A stretch of DNA of 64,000 nucleotides. It comes from Setomelanomma holmii (taxonomy: Eukaryota; Ascomycota; Dothideomycetes; Pleosporales; Phaeosphaeriaceae). A program made the translations under genes and the position numbers. Position 1 is the stretch's first letter; every line of letters begins with the position of its first letter. Shown here piece after piece: positions 45,958 to 57,800 of the stretch. Below the pieces are notes generated by a model. That model searched no databases. It was given only the letters and a program-made list of their open reading frames with translations, and was not told the origin of the DNA. Location of the stretch: assembly GCA_010015745.1 (NCBI GenBank), contig ML978198.1:172641-236640 (forward strand), written 5' to 3'.

Positions 45958-46004
45958 TGGGGCTCGCAATTCGCTTGGATTCGCAACTCGCTTATAAACC
46001 ACGT
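45958..46004 (-). repeat. Right terminal inverted repeat of the Fot1/pogo element
   Basis: Inverted match to 44152-44199 with one indel and one substitution (GCGAATTGCG against GCGAGTTTGCG); followed by the TA duplication. Confidence 0.92.
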
Positions 46005-46928
46005 TACCGGATTGGAGGTACGTGCAGGGGCACAACGTCCCCGGAACGTGGATATCACGCAGGACGGTAAAATGCAAGACGTGTAAGCTGATGAGGCTAT
46101 GAAGAGGTTGTGTTGCTTCGAGGTGAGATGGAAGGAATGTGGAATCACGCTAGATGTTGACCTCACCAAAGCGTCGGAACAATTTACCACTAGCATACGT
46201 CATCAACAACCGAACTTCAACCACTGATCTCGCCAACGCGATCACGCGAAGTTTCATCGAAGCAACGCTTAAGTATGTTTTGTGGTAATGTATCATGCGA
46301 AAAAAAGGTCGTACTACGTGATTTTTTCGTCTATCGAGAGTCCATAGTTGGCAATTTCGTCCTTCGACTAGCATTCACCATTATGCTTTCAATTGCTACA
46401 CCATACATCAATCGACACCGCTCTTATGCTGCTCGTGCGTAGCCCTATAGGTACAATGCCATGTTGGTTTACTCAATGACTAATTGCAGCGTCGATTGAG
46501 CAATTACCGCGATGCGCTCAAGCCTTCTCTTACTAGACCCCATCACTCTCTCACTTCTATGAAGACTGAGGGTTCCCTCATCTATGCATCTAATGTCTTT
46601 CACCCTTCTGATATTTCGACGAGTATCTGTTGACTGTTGTGTGTCCGCATAGGTGTTTACTGCACCAGGCACCGCTCCATGGTCTTCTTCGACGCTGCCT
46701 TCCACTCTTCCTACTGCACTTATCTCTTGTAGCTTCAGATGCTTACTTAGAGTCCTTTCACTTGTCCGCTTAAGCCATCGCGTTTGTTGCGCTACACAAC
46801 GCCAAGGTCTCGCGATATGTCATCGCGTCGCGTCATGGTTGCTCTTGCCTCCAACAACACCAGCACACCACGAGACCGCGCTTATGACTGATAAGACAAC
46901 TCCTGGCTGAAAACCTCCAAAGACTCTA
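46005..46928. other. Intergenic, no gene seen
   Basis: Right flank of the Fot1/pogo insertion. Short frames on both strands (46150-46374, 46469-46910) show no domain or clear splice pattern. Confidence 0.4.
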
Positions 46929-47453
46929 ATGGCATCATTTGACAAGGCGAAGTCTCTTCTTACGCGTGTCAATGTCCAAGCCTGGGCGCCGCTCATATTC
47001 TGCGAAGCATTCTATTCGCTTCCGCCACTGGAGACAGTCATCTTCGTGGACGTAGATGACACCACGTTCGATCGAACAGTGCGCCGCTCACTTGGAAGAT
47101 CTGTACATAAGAAGCTTCTTGTCGTTGGGGCGTATTCCCCAGGAAGCGATGTAGAAGACGTCGAAGTGTGCGCCCACATCCACGATGGTGAGCACGAAGT
47201 CACGCTATACCGCATCGAAGAGCCCGATGATAAGACTCTAGCGCTTCGCCCGGTCACTTCGACTGGTCACGTCGCGCTATATCCGCCGTTCACTGACGTA
47301 GGAGACGATTTCGGTCGAGTCTTCGCTATCTTCCGCTACTACTTTCTCGCAGCGGGCTACATCAATGAGCTTGTCATGCACAAGAATGCGCCCAGAATAT
47401 TCACCAGGAAATTTGACGAGGCCTGCCGCTGGGTCGCGAATGGCGGAGAATAA
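46929..47453 (+). CDS. Hypothetical protein (174 aa)
   Basis: ATG at 46929 (MASFDKAKSLLTRVNVQAW), single exon. The composition is that of a folded alpha/beta protein: VIFVDVDDTTFDRTV, KKLLVVGAYSPGSDVEDVEV, FAIFRYYFLAAGYINELVMH. No signal peptide or membrane span. No family is recognised. The DVDDTT segment recalls a HAD-type DxDxT motif, but nothing else supports that. Confidence 0.55.
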   Translation: MASFDKAKSLLTRVNVQAWAPLIFCEAFYSLPPLETVIFVDVDDTTFDRTVRRSLGRSVHKKLLVVGAYSPGSDVEDVEVCAHIHDGEHEVTLYRIEEPDDKTLALRPVTSTGHVALYPPFTDVGDDFGRVFAIFRYYFLAAGYINELVMHKNAPRIFTRKFDEACRWVANGGE

Positions 47454-47540
47454 TCACCTGCCACTGTTCCAGGTCCCACGACACAGCTTCAAGCTCAGCA
47501 AGGACCTGCAACACCACATGACGACTCTCACAGACCGGCT

Positions 47541-48000
47541 ATGAACCATGAGTCTATGAGCGTGTGTGAGCGTATTCCAGAAATTGATGAGCTCGCCTCA
47601 ACTTCGGTTCTCTGTTCCGCCACGCGTCAACAGCGAGCATCTCCTATCAAACGCGAGCGCGAGAACGGAGACGCTGACCAGACTCGTGAGTAGACCTATT
47701 GCCACAGCCAACACCAAAGTCCACTGACAGTCTACAGGGACACCTAAGCGAGCCGCCCTTGGCACCATATATTCCAACGTCATTCGCCCAGCTCAAAAGC
47801 CATCCATCTCCGCAAAGCGCATTGTATCGGCCGAGGTAACTGAGCTGAAGGCACAGGTTGCTGCTCTGACAACTGAGAACGCCAAGCTGAAGGACGACAT
47901 GGCGATGCAGGGGCACGCTTACCGAGGCTTGCAGCTACTGTTGGACGAGACCAGAGAGGAGCTGGCAGATGTTGGATGTGGGAGCACAGGGCAGGTATGA
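47541..48000 (+). CDS. Small leucine-zipper-like protein, two exons (135 aa)
   Basis: ATG 47541 (MNHESMSVCERIPEIDELAS). Exon 1 is 47541-47685, the 52-bp intron is 47686-47737 (GTGAGT ... CTGACAGTCTACAG) and exon 2 is 47738-48000. The C-terminal part is a regular coiled coil with leucines at heptad spacing (VTELKAQVAALTTENAKLKD) after a basic stretch (SPIKRERENG, TPKRAAL), but without the bZIP basic-region signature. GTATGA at the stop could be a donor to a third exon, and 48146-48239 holds coiled-coil sequence in a frame broken by TAG 48169-48171. Confidence 0.55.
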
Positions 48001-49140
48001 ATGAGGCAGAAGGTTCTTGTATTGAGAGAGCTACTGTAAGCGATTATATACACAACCAGATGAGTAAGCAGGTGACTAACAGAGTCACGTGAGATGCAGT
48101 TCACAGTGTACTGTGTGAACTGAGGTGCCAGGCTGACAGCAGACATGGAGGCTAGAATGAATGCCGAGTAGACCAATGCTTCGGATCTTCGAGCTGGCAT
48201 GATCAAGATTCAGGAGTTACTCAAGGAGCATAGGCTGTAGACGGAGCAGAAGATGTGACATCCTGGATATTTTCGCATGACCAACGAAGGCATGATTCAA
48301 TGTAGACTTGAATATACAACAGCCAAGCGACATGTCAAACTAACATATATCACAAAGTGATCTGCCTGCGACGGTGTACTCTTCGAATACAAGCACGCGA
48401 TAATATAACAATTACGTTCTCGACACTGAGTGTGAGGACTCGTTGTGTCCGAATTGGAAGGGACAGGCTAAGGCGGGGAACCTCAAGTAGCCGCGAAGGG
48501 GAGAAAGATAGCTGGCAGGTTTCAGAGAGGGGAAAGGGGAAGAGTGGAATGAGTGATGAGAGAGTAGTCATAGCTTGGAATCGAGAGGTCAATTATGTAT
48601 GTGCTTGACGTTGAAGTTCTGAAGGTGAGCTCTGGTCTGTGATGCTATCGACACTTGTGAAGATGCTCGCCGTGTTGACAAACTACTTGCTCCTGAAGAT
48701 CTCGTGATTGAGTCGGAACTGATGAGGAGAGGAAAGGAGACTTCCAGACTTGAGACTGAGAGGTTGACATACATTGGCTTAGTCACCTTAGAGTGAAGTG
48801 GGTTGTGTGGTACTATTTACATTCGTGAGGATACTTGGTGGGTTAACGAACGAGTCGCTCCTCGGCTGTTCGTGACTTGAAAGTCAAGTCACATTCCTCG
48901 TACCTTCCAATGTATGAGAGAGTATAAATTGCGCCCTGGGGATTCTTTGGAGGTCTCAAATCAACAACTACTTCTACACAAGCATCCCAATTCCTACATC
49001 TAAATCAACACCATCGACCGGCGTATTACGATACCCCAGACTTGTACGCGACACACCCATCCACAGCAACAGGCCTACACACGCACTTCCCATATCTACC
49101 AATCCACCAACACCCGCGTCGACAAATACTCACGGCTACC
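48001..49140. other. Intergenic with a possible coiled-coil exon remnant and a TATA box
   Basis: At 48146-48239 a plus-strand frame reads DMEARMNAE-stop-TNASDLR then MIKIQELLKEHRL-stop, perhaps a lost exon of the gene to its left. A TATAAAT motif lies at 48923-48929, upstream of the small ORF at 49141. Nothing else is recognised. Confidence 0.4.
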
Positions 49141-49344
49141 ATGTGCCAGGATTCTGTCGTCAAATTCACCATGTGCAGCCACCGCGGTCGCACAAGCCCA
49201 GTGCACTGGCGCGCCAAAGCCATAGCTCGTAAGAGCCCGTGCGCAGGCTTCGGAATGAAGCATAAGGAGTTTTCCATTCATGATCGAAAGTGCGATGCAT
49301 GCAATGTGGCTGAGACTGGGTCACATGTAGTGCGGGGGAGATGA
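49141..49344 (+). CDS. Small Cys/His-containing protein (67 aa)
   Basis: ATG 49141 (MCQDSVVKFTMCSHRGRTS). It carries MCSHRGR, then SPCAGF and KCDACN, so five or six Cys plus His could bind a metal. No signal peptide is evident. A TATAAAT sits 212 bp upstream, followed by an A/C-rich leader typical of fungal 5' UTRs. Similar tiny Cys proteins are common and unnamed in ascomycetes. Confidence 0.5.
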   Translation: MCQDSVVKFTMCSHRGRTSPVHWRAKAIARKSPCAGFGMKHKEFSIHDRKCDACNVAETGSHVVRGR

Positions 49345-49530
49345 GCGAAGTGCGGAGGAGATCGATGACATGGATCGTGAGACGTGGACAATGGGGATGT
49401 CGTGGTTCAGATTTCGGATGTCTAGTATGTGTCGCAGGTCTAGGCATAACATCGTACAAGGAAGTGTGCACTGATCCTTTGCGTGATTTGTACAGCTACT
49501 TCATGAACATCGAGGTCGTGCTCTCTACTC

Positions 49531-50891
49531 TTATACTTTGTTATCGTTTAGGAATTGCTCCGAGCCCGCTTCACTGCCGTCGAATCTGACGAAGCACTTC
49601 CGTAGAGTCTTCAATTCTGGTGGCTCGACTTGTACATCGATTACCGCTGGGGAGGACTTGACGATCGGCGTGCGCACGAATGATGGTCGTGTCGTCGTAG
49701 TGTACTGGCTTTGCCGGTAACGAGATACCCATGACTTCAGCGATAGCACAAGCTTCGAATCTCGCATTGAACTTCGTCGCCATGCTGCGACGCATGCAGG
49801 TGCTGAGCTGACGATGAGCGTAACATAGAGCTCGGTGATGCTGACCTAAATCAGCGTGGTGGACTTTCACACTTCATGATATTGATGAACCTTGTTATGT
49901 ATACAATTGAAGCAAACCACGTGGAGTCGTACATTTTCCGCGAATGCAGCAAAATGCGGTACACAGCACCCACGATTGAGCATCCTAAAGCACTGCCGCT
50001 CGTTAGCTTCAGTCATAGCGCATATGCAAGATATTTCTTACATGAATCCCAAGGAGAATAGTGCAAAAAGTCCAGTCTTCTTCTGCCTCGACAACTTTAA
50101 TGGCAGTACCGCAGGCAGCGGTAAGATTAATGCATACAGATCTGAAAGCACATTCGCAACCGCCATTAGGAAGTTCAAAGCCGATGTTGGCCGTTCTCTT
50201 TTCATTGCAATCAGCAGTCCCCATGTCTCACCACGATGGGGAAACATCAAGACCGCTTGAACGGGCACATAGCTCCAGTACACGAGGCCGAAAAAGAGAA
50301 TGCCCGCCCAGCATGCGCGCCGCATCCACGGGATCGACCCGAAGAGTCGCAGGTACATGGTGAAGACGGTTGTCTTGACAATCCAGAGCGCTGGCCCATA
50401 CTCCATGGACAGCACAGCCATACGTTTCGACCAGTCGGCATCGAAGAAGCTGATTGGTATGTCCCATGCGTGTCGAGCGAAGCGGGTTACTGACATTATG
50501 ACAAGGCAGTGGGTTGTCGTGATGATCCAGCCTGTGATGCAGAAATCTGCTCTTATTAGCGACATAATAAGTCAGATGATATTGACGCCATACAATCATC
50601 CACTGGAAATCTTCTGTTCATGCGAAAGTTGGTCCACAATCTCAGAGTCACGAACGCCGCCGAGACCACGATCATCGCAATACAAACACCATAAGTGACA
50701 GCTTTTAGATTCGGCGGGTTTTCGAAGTTTGGCGGCGAGCCATTCGAGTTCTTGACCAGCGCCGTCTTGCTCAGGTCGATGCCCGCGAACATAGCCGGAT
50801 CGACGGCCACCATGTTGACGTCGGGAACGATGGCGACCTCCTGGGAGCTGCCAATGTGCGGGCGAGGTAAAGAACAAAGCTCGCTGGCCAT
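49531..50891 (-). CDS. Fungal rhodopsin-family integral membrane protein (404 aa)
   Basis: Exons 50594-50891, 50042-50546, 49891-49992 and 49531-49840; introns 47-50 bp with clear branch points; phases check to 404 aa. It belongs to the seven-helix family annotated as 'rhodopsin domain-containing' in fungi, which lacks the retinal lysine and has no settled function. Seen: VTYGVCIAMIVVSAAFVTLR, the family (A/V)DD motif spanning intron 1 (FPVDD-YF), TRFARHAWDIP, WIVKTTVFTMYLRLF, and ANVLSDLYALILPLPAVLPL. A hydrophilic cytosolic tail follows. It is divergent from the aldehyde dehydrogenase gene. Confidence 0.82.
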
Positions 50892-51852
50892 TCGATCAAC
50901 AGCTGGTAGTCCCTCAAGGTATAAGCTGACGGGCGAACATGGTTGTGTTCGCTCGGTCTCCGTTGCTGCATGACTGCTGCGGTATGATTGGTCAGGATTG
51001 TGATATGCATGCTAGCCGAGTGCAGGCCTCCAATCATTGTTACACGGGGAGTAAGACCACACAGATCCGGTAAGTGCGCTACTCTGCTGTATGGCTGTGC
51101 TTGTTACCAGCTGTGCTGTCAGAGCTACCCCGGAGAGATGGAATTCGCGGAAGGAGGATTCGTCTGAGCCACAATGGTCCCCGAAGCAATGGTTCAAAAC
51201 CAGTTAAACGGGTTCTATCGATATCAAGCTACTTGATGGTCGTTACACCGCCAGAGTGGTCGGGTCAGCTTTTCGCCAGTAATGCCTTGGTGATGTATCG
51301 AGATTCGGCAATCGGGGACACTGCAGTAGTCAGACCAGAACTCGGGATGTGTCGGCATCTTGACTTAAAGCCGGTGTTCTCCATATCGCAGAAGAAGCGT
51401 AACGATGAAAGCCCGCCGGCTGACCAGGTGGCAACTTGCGAGAGGATTCAATCGTCCAGATTGTTTCTGTCGCCGCTATGACAATGAGTAGCCAAGGCAT
51501 AGAGTTCTGAAAGACTGGAGACAAACACGAGTCTCATATTGGAATTGTTGGGATATTGAGAGGCAATGATAAAGACAAAATCGACCAAGACATTGCTTGC
51601 AGAGACCGGAAACACTCAGAATGTTGTCAACGGATCGATTCGCAGAGATGTGGCAAGACAGTGGCGCGCGGCACGATATCTCCAAGTTATGTTGTGTTGT
51701 CGAACGGGAAGGGGAAGGTCGACCACACAGCGGCAGGCGCCATGACTGATCGCCAAGCCGCCATCTTATCGAGGCTCCACAGACGCGGCCACCTCCGTTA
51801 CGGCCACATTTCTCTCTTCACACCTTTCCAAAACATTTTCCATGGTGTCGAG
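50892..51852. promoter_or_regulatory. Shared upstream region of the rhodopsin-family and aldehyde dehydrogenase genes
   Basis: A 961-bp spacer between divergent start codons. No convincing gene; no specific site identified. Confidence 0.4.
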
Positions 51853-53466
51853 ATGAGTACAGTATCCAACAGATTGTACAAGATGTGGGTAGATGGAAAA
51901 GAGGTAGATGGCGATGCGGAGCAGTCAGTCAGAAAACCCCACCATCGGAGATAGTTCGGCCTCTAACATCGCGTCAGGCTAGCCGTTGAAGACCCGTCGA
52001 CAGGAGAAACCATCGCGCAATGCCATGCTGCATCGGCTGCAGACGTCGATGTTGCAGTCAAAACTGCGCACAAAGTCTTCAGATCAGGAGTGTGGTCAAG
52101 AGCTCCCCGCCATGTGCGCGCCGAAACCCTTGATCGCATCGCCGAATTGTTAATCCAAGACATTGCGCGATTAATCGAGCTGGAAGTACTTCAGACTGGT
52201 CGGGCAATCCGAGAGATGATGGCGCAAGTTCCAACTTTGGTCAAATGGTTCAAGTACTATGCTGCCCTTATCAGAACCGAGGAGCGGTCTGTCCTGCCAA
52301 CAGTCGGCAAATTGCACAATTGGATTGATCGCGTACCCCTAGGCGTGGTTGCACAGATCACGCCTTTTAATCATCCCATGCTGATCGCCGTCAAGAAGAT
52401 CGCGCCTGCGTTGGCTGCTGGGAATTCCATCGTACTGAAGCCGAGCGAGTTGACACCATTGACGAGCATCGAACTTGGAAAGCTGATGCAGAAGGCGGGG
52501 CTGCCCGATGGTGTTTTCAATGTACTTCCTGGAGATGGACCGACCACGGGCAAGGCTCTCGTTGAACATCCACTCATCAAGAAGATCGATGTCACAGGAG
52601 GAACACCTGCAGGACGCGCTATCGGTGCCATCGCTGGACGCAACTTGGCACACTATACCGCCGAGCTTGGTGGCAAAGCACCACTCGTTGTGTTCGAGCA
52701 AGCTCATGTTGATCTTGCTGTCAATGGCATCGTTTTTGGTGCCTTTATCGCCAGTGGTCAGACCTGCGTGGCAGCGACGCGCATCATCGTGCACAATAGC
52801 ATTATTGACAAAGTCCTGAAAAAGCTCAAGACCAGAGCGCAGAGCATCGAGAAGCGAATGGGCTCACCAAAGAACGTTGATTCGATGATGGGCTCACTGA
52901 TTTCCGCAAAGCAGTTGGTCGGCGTCTCAATGTTGGTCAGCGACGCTGTCGAAGCAGGCGTGACTGTGGTTACTGGTGGTCAGCGAATGAGCGGCACGTC
53001 GTCGCTCGATGGCACCGATTTCTGGAAGGGGTACTTCTATCCACCCACCATCCTCGTTGATGGCCCGTCCAAGAAGATCCTCGATACGCGCATATGGAAA
53101 GAGGAAGCATTCGGCCCAGTCATTGTTGTAGTTGGCTTCAACACCGAAGAAGAGGCTTTAGAGCTGGCGAATGACAGCGAATTCGGTCTTGGTGCTGCTA
53201 TTTGGACACAAGACCTCCCTCAAGCCTTTAGAGTCTCCGAAAAGATCGAAAGTGGCATTTGCTGGGTCAACACACACCATCGAAACGACCCAAGCTCGCC
53301 ATGGGGCGGAGTCAAGAGCTCCGGCGTGGGCAGCGAGAACGGCATCGATGCATATAACGCGTACACAACGACAAAGAGTACGATCATTAATTATGCCAGT
53401 GTCGAGGAAGGTCTCGCAAGCGACGACTGGTTCAGGGAAGGCGCCGGAGAAGTCAGATATGGCTAG
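51853..53466 (+). CDS. NAD(P)-dependent aldehyde dehydrogenase (519 aa)
   Basis: Exon 1 is 51853-51923 (MSTVSNRLYKMWVDGKEVDG), the intron is 51924-51977 (weak donor GTCAGT, CTAAC branch, CAG acceptor) and exon 2 is 51978-53466. The splice restores the usual ALDH beginning (AVEDPSTGETIAQCHAASAA). It oxidises an aldehyde to the acid. Seen: PFNHPMLIAVKKIAPALAAG, the catalytic base motif AELGGKAP (Glu253), GQTCVAA with the nucleophile Cys287, EEAFGPVIVV and the C-terminal WGGVKSSG. Of the ALDH subgroups it most recalls betaine-aldehyde or muconate-semialdehyde dehydrogenases; substrate uncertain. It is intact. Confidence 0.92.
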
Positions 53467-53759
53467 CTCATCAAAGTTGATATGGTCACTCACCGCCTCG
53501 ATGGTGTCTCGGCCGACCATAGCAAATAAATGTCATGCTTCCAATTGTCACATTAGTTGGGAGCTGTGCTTTAGCGATACCCTGCTTGGCTTGCGCATCG
53601 CACGCGCAATCTTTCACTCCAGATTGTTAACACAGGCCACCAATTGAGAAGTCGTGTTGAACTAGGTACAAAGGCATGTTTCTCAAATCCTCGGTAGAAA
53701 GTGAACGGTCGATCCACACTCAACACCTGACATTTTTAGCTTTCAATAGACATTCGGAG

Positions 53760-54749
53760 ATGGACATTGATAAGCACCCTGCCACGCTGCAAGAGCCTCT
53801 AGACACTACTAGGTCATAGCTCAAGTCTGCCCAATGAGTCAAAGTGCGCAAGAAGCTGCTGTCTGGGGACCGCACCGAAGCTGCAAGTCTTGTTCCCACA
53901 AAACCCGATACTGATACCGAGGCGAATGTGGAACAATCTGGATGCGAAGACACGAGTTCTTCAGCACAAAATGAGAACAACGCCCTTGGCCAAGACCCTG
54001 AAGTCGAGCACAGGAGAACACATAAGCCAGTACTTCATATTAACAACAGATTGTTTGCATCAGCCTGAAAGAAAGATAGCGAAAAAAGCAGATATGCTCT
54101 AATGCCTAAAAGATGGGGGTGTGAGCACGCCCGGCCTCAAGAAAAAAGACAGAAGCGTTATAGCCCAGTACATCGTAGACCCCCGCGACACTGGTGAGGC
54201 TACAGAAACAAACGTAGCGCGAGGAAAGGACGAGGAAGAGCCAAGTATGAAGGAAGTGCTCCCGAACAAAGCTGAAGCGTCCTCACCGCCCAATTACGAA
54301 CGCTGGGCCGAGCGATGGGGATAAGTGTAGTGCGCGCTTATCTCATTGCCTTCGGAAACCAACTCAATGCAGACTACTGCCGAGACAAGATGGACAAGGA
54401 CGGATACAAGAGGAAGACCACGTCGCTTGACCAAGTGGGCAACTACCTCTGCACCGCAGAGACACAGAAGCTGATCCGTGAGATTGTCTGCCTATCCAAC
54501 GAGATCTGTGGAACGAGCCCATTCGAAGATCGAGACAAGGCTCTTGAGTTGTCGTGACGACAGACCTACGCTGAGCTGGTGCATCAGCTAAATCCTGTGA
54601 TTCTAGAACACATTGGTCCAGAAGATGAGGAGAGTGCGGCGGACTTTACGCATTACGTGGACACGGCCTTCAAAGTTACGTCACACAAGGGCAGGATTGA
54701 TTGTGAGCAGGACAGCGACAATGTCTTCGTGCTCAGCCAAGCGTTCTGA
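53760..54749 (+). pseudogene. Decayed unknown gene with four in-frame stops
   Basis: Starts ATG 53760 (MDIDKHPATLQEPLDTTRS), then TAG 53817-53819 and TGA 53835-53837, with the frame resuming as VRKKLLSGDRTEAASLVPTK. Near 54065 the signal shifts frame (ERKIAKKADML), meets TAA 54100-54102 and resumes (CLKDGGVSTPGLKKKDRSVI, ending YERWAERWG). A third segment from 54315 (VRAYLIAFGNQLNADYC) passes TGA 54555-54557 into RQTYAELVHQLNPVILEHIG and ends at 54749. Some frame changes may be introns. Each stop could come from CAG, CAA or CGA. No function recognised. Confidence 0.5.
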
Positions 54750-54813
54750 TTGGCTTCCTGTGGCACTCTCGGTAGATGTATGTTTTCACACAAAGGTTAG
54801 TGGATTGATTCTG

Positions 54814-57800
54814 TCATCTCTGGACTAGCCATAGCATGTGTAAAGGAGTTAGGCTCAGCATGAACCATCTCACGAGTCTCGACTGCTTCGCACCGCTGTC
54901 CTTATGTGTCGATTTTGTCGGTCCGCCGTGTTCGCTTCCTACGGTTTTTTTGGAAGGACTCGCGCTTTCGCTTGCTGTCATTTCGTAACTGTTACTGCTC
55001 CCAAGAACGTCCGCCGTTTGAATCAGGGCGTCAATAGTTGATGCGGCTGGAAGGATGGTTGTATGTCCCTCAACAACCGTAATTTCTCCACCCTCTAGAC
55101 TCTTAGTAAGGCCGCCGTAGACGAGCGTCGCACGTCCCGCGCCGTCGAGTGTAGCTGCTATCCTGGAGGTCATCTCTCCAAGCACTTCAACACGGCCGTC
55201 CCCACGCACGAGCGTTGTGCCGCCAAATGTCACCGTGATAGTTGTCGCAGTAGCGCTGATGATTCGACCTCTGATCTGCGTGACTTGTGCATCATTGAGG
55301 CAGGCCGTGGTACCGCCCATGAGCATCTCATACAACTTTGTCCCATCGTTGGATGTCCGTACTGGCACGAAAGTTGTGGTATCACCTAGCCTGACTGTGC
55401 GACCTCCCGAAAGTGTCACGACCGGACCTGCTATAACAATGGTAGCCACCACAGTCGGCAGAGAGCCTTGAAGCTCAATGGTCGAAGTACCATCGACGAT
55501 CACGTGCGATGCTGCAGAGTCAAGGGAAAGTGTTCTGCCGGCTCCAACGGCGATGATCCCACTGGCCGTTGTTGTGGTCATCGCATCAACGACGATACTG
55601 CGCCCTGGAAACAGTGTTTGGCTTTCAATGATCAGCTCACTCCTGGAGTTGAGAACAACTGTCGCTCCATTCCAGATGAAGGCCGGTGGCTGCGTTACTC
55701 GCAGGCGACCAGCAGCAGGACTTGAAGTAACGTACGCCCCTGTTAGATCGTATGTTCTCGACCTGGAGGGGGGAGAATCGAGGGTCATTGCGTCGGGTGG
55801 GGCTCTCGTCTCGGCGAGATTAGGTTGCCCGCCTCGCACCATGGACAAGCGAATGTCATCGGGTTCGGGAACGATGTGCGGGACTGTTGGTGCTTGAGAT
55901 ATACTCAATCTTGTAGCAGCTGCGTTTGAGGGTGTCGGTTTCGGTACCGGAGTTGCGCTGGGATTGAGGATTGGTGTCGGTGAAGTAGTTGGAACGAGGT
56001 CGCTTCCCATTCGAAGTGTCTTTGGTGGATCGTGCAACCCGCCAGCAAAGGATGGCGTACACTTTGCCCATTCCGGATACATAGAGATTATCTTTGTCGG
56101 GATCGCAATGCTAAAGAGATCAGTTGTGGTGACATAGGGTAAATTGCCACCCAGGAAAACACTTACTATGGGTGGCAGCGATCTAGCTTGATGTTAGCAC
56201 CGACCATATATCTGACTTGCGTTTTGCTCAAGAGGCCTACCGTCTGTGAACATCCAATTGTACTTCCAATCAGAGTTGTAAGGTAGACCAGGTCGAATTG
56301 TTGCACAGTCTGTGTACAGGTCCGACCAGGTCATTGACCTTGAGTAAGTGCCTGTGACACAATCGGATGTCGCTCTGCCATAAAATATTGTACTGATCTC
56401 TTCAGGATCAAAAGCCAATGTAAAAGTCGCTGGAGCCTAGCAACAATCGTTAGCTTTTACAGGGCGTTATGCAAATCCTTCTACCTTGCCGACCGTTCCG
56501 CAAGAATCCGTCGCCTTGAGAGAAGTGAATGCTATGTACACGCTTGGCGACACGCTAGTCAAATAGTTAGCGATTCGGTGTCTGAAACGTCATTTGTCCA
56601 TACACACAATGTGAAACCATTCTCGTCCACGATACATTGAGGCGACGGATGTCCAGACAATTCGGTCATGGACTTCGATTCTTGAGCACGCCTCATTTTC
56701 CTCCCTCGTCCAGCCTCAATCGTCGCATCATCAACGATCATCATGTCTATCACCATCACGTTTTGATCATCTGAAGACGTCGTTATTGTGCTAATGGCAT
56801 CGGCTGTATCGATCCAAGTGCCCAGAGGGTCGGCTGTAGCAATGTTACCCCACCACCCATCGGACTTCCGTATGGAAACTGCCTCTGTTGCGCTCTGGGG
56901 GTTTGGATAATCTGACGAGTTTGGCCAGTAGTAGAGATGCATGTCTGCTACTCGAATTTGACATCGATCACAGCATGGAGGGGTCCTTGAATAATGTTGC
57001 TCAGGCTGATCCTCATCTGTTGGAGTTAGCCTTCAATTAAATAACCATTGGGCTGGTACTCACATGTGAAGACGATATCGGGCCGTACCTCAGACATGTA
57101 AACATAATAGTCAACAGGATCCTCGCCGATTGCGACTGAAGTTGTCTTGTACACGGTCTCGAGCCACGATGGTCCATCCGTAAATGTTGTTGTCAGGTAC
57201 TTCGTAGGCCACGTAGTCTTCATTTGCTGGATAGTACTGTCGCTTGATTGGTAGCACCAACGAGCCAAGCACTGGTCCACATACGCAGGTGTGTCCCAGA
57301 TGTCAGACGCTTGATCACTGCCTGGCATGATCTCTCCGCATTCAGGCGAAATCGCCCAGAGATCCATGGGATAGTCAGTCGCGTATGTTTCAACAGGACA
57401 TCGTGACGCCCAGGATGCCTCTACGAGATCAACATAAGACGAGGTGATGACCAGTGATGCGTTCCATCCGCCGTGTTCTGCCTGAATTGAGACACTGCTG
57501 CTTGATGTCGTGCTTTGCCATAGGCTTACGATAGTCGAGGTATTTATCGATATGTAGACGGCTGTGATTGACTGACTTGATACGAGTGGGGTTTTATACT
57601 CCGGCGAAAGTGTGCTGCTGATATTGTCTGTTTTGGCCATAGCATGGAGTGAGACAGAGCTGTTGTTGCTTTGCGAGTCGGATGGTGAAGGTGACAGAGT
57701 CGAGCTCTTCCTTGACATGTGGGCGGATGTTGAGTTGACCCACACCGCACCCCGGTACTTCGATGGAGGATCATCAGGAGATCCGGGAAGAAAAGTTGAG

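Larger units (their letters stand above)
44152..46004. mobile_element. Fot1/pogo-type DNA transposon, complete but inactivated
   Basis: A 1,853-bp element bounded by TIRs of 48 bp (44152-44199) and 47 bp (45958-46004) that start ACGTGGTTTATAAGCGAG and end GCGAGCCCCA, with a one-base length difference. It is flanked by TA on both sides (44150-44151 and 46005-46006), the target duplication expected for Tc1/mariner/pogo elements. The transposase on the minus strand is broken by one stop and a catalytic change. Confidence 0.92.

Noticed and set aside
3..54749. Stop-codon reassignment or programmed readthrough to explain the many in-frame stops
   Set aside because: All three stop codons occur internally, intact genes end normally at the same codons, and indels accompany many of the stops, so mutation is simpler.
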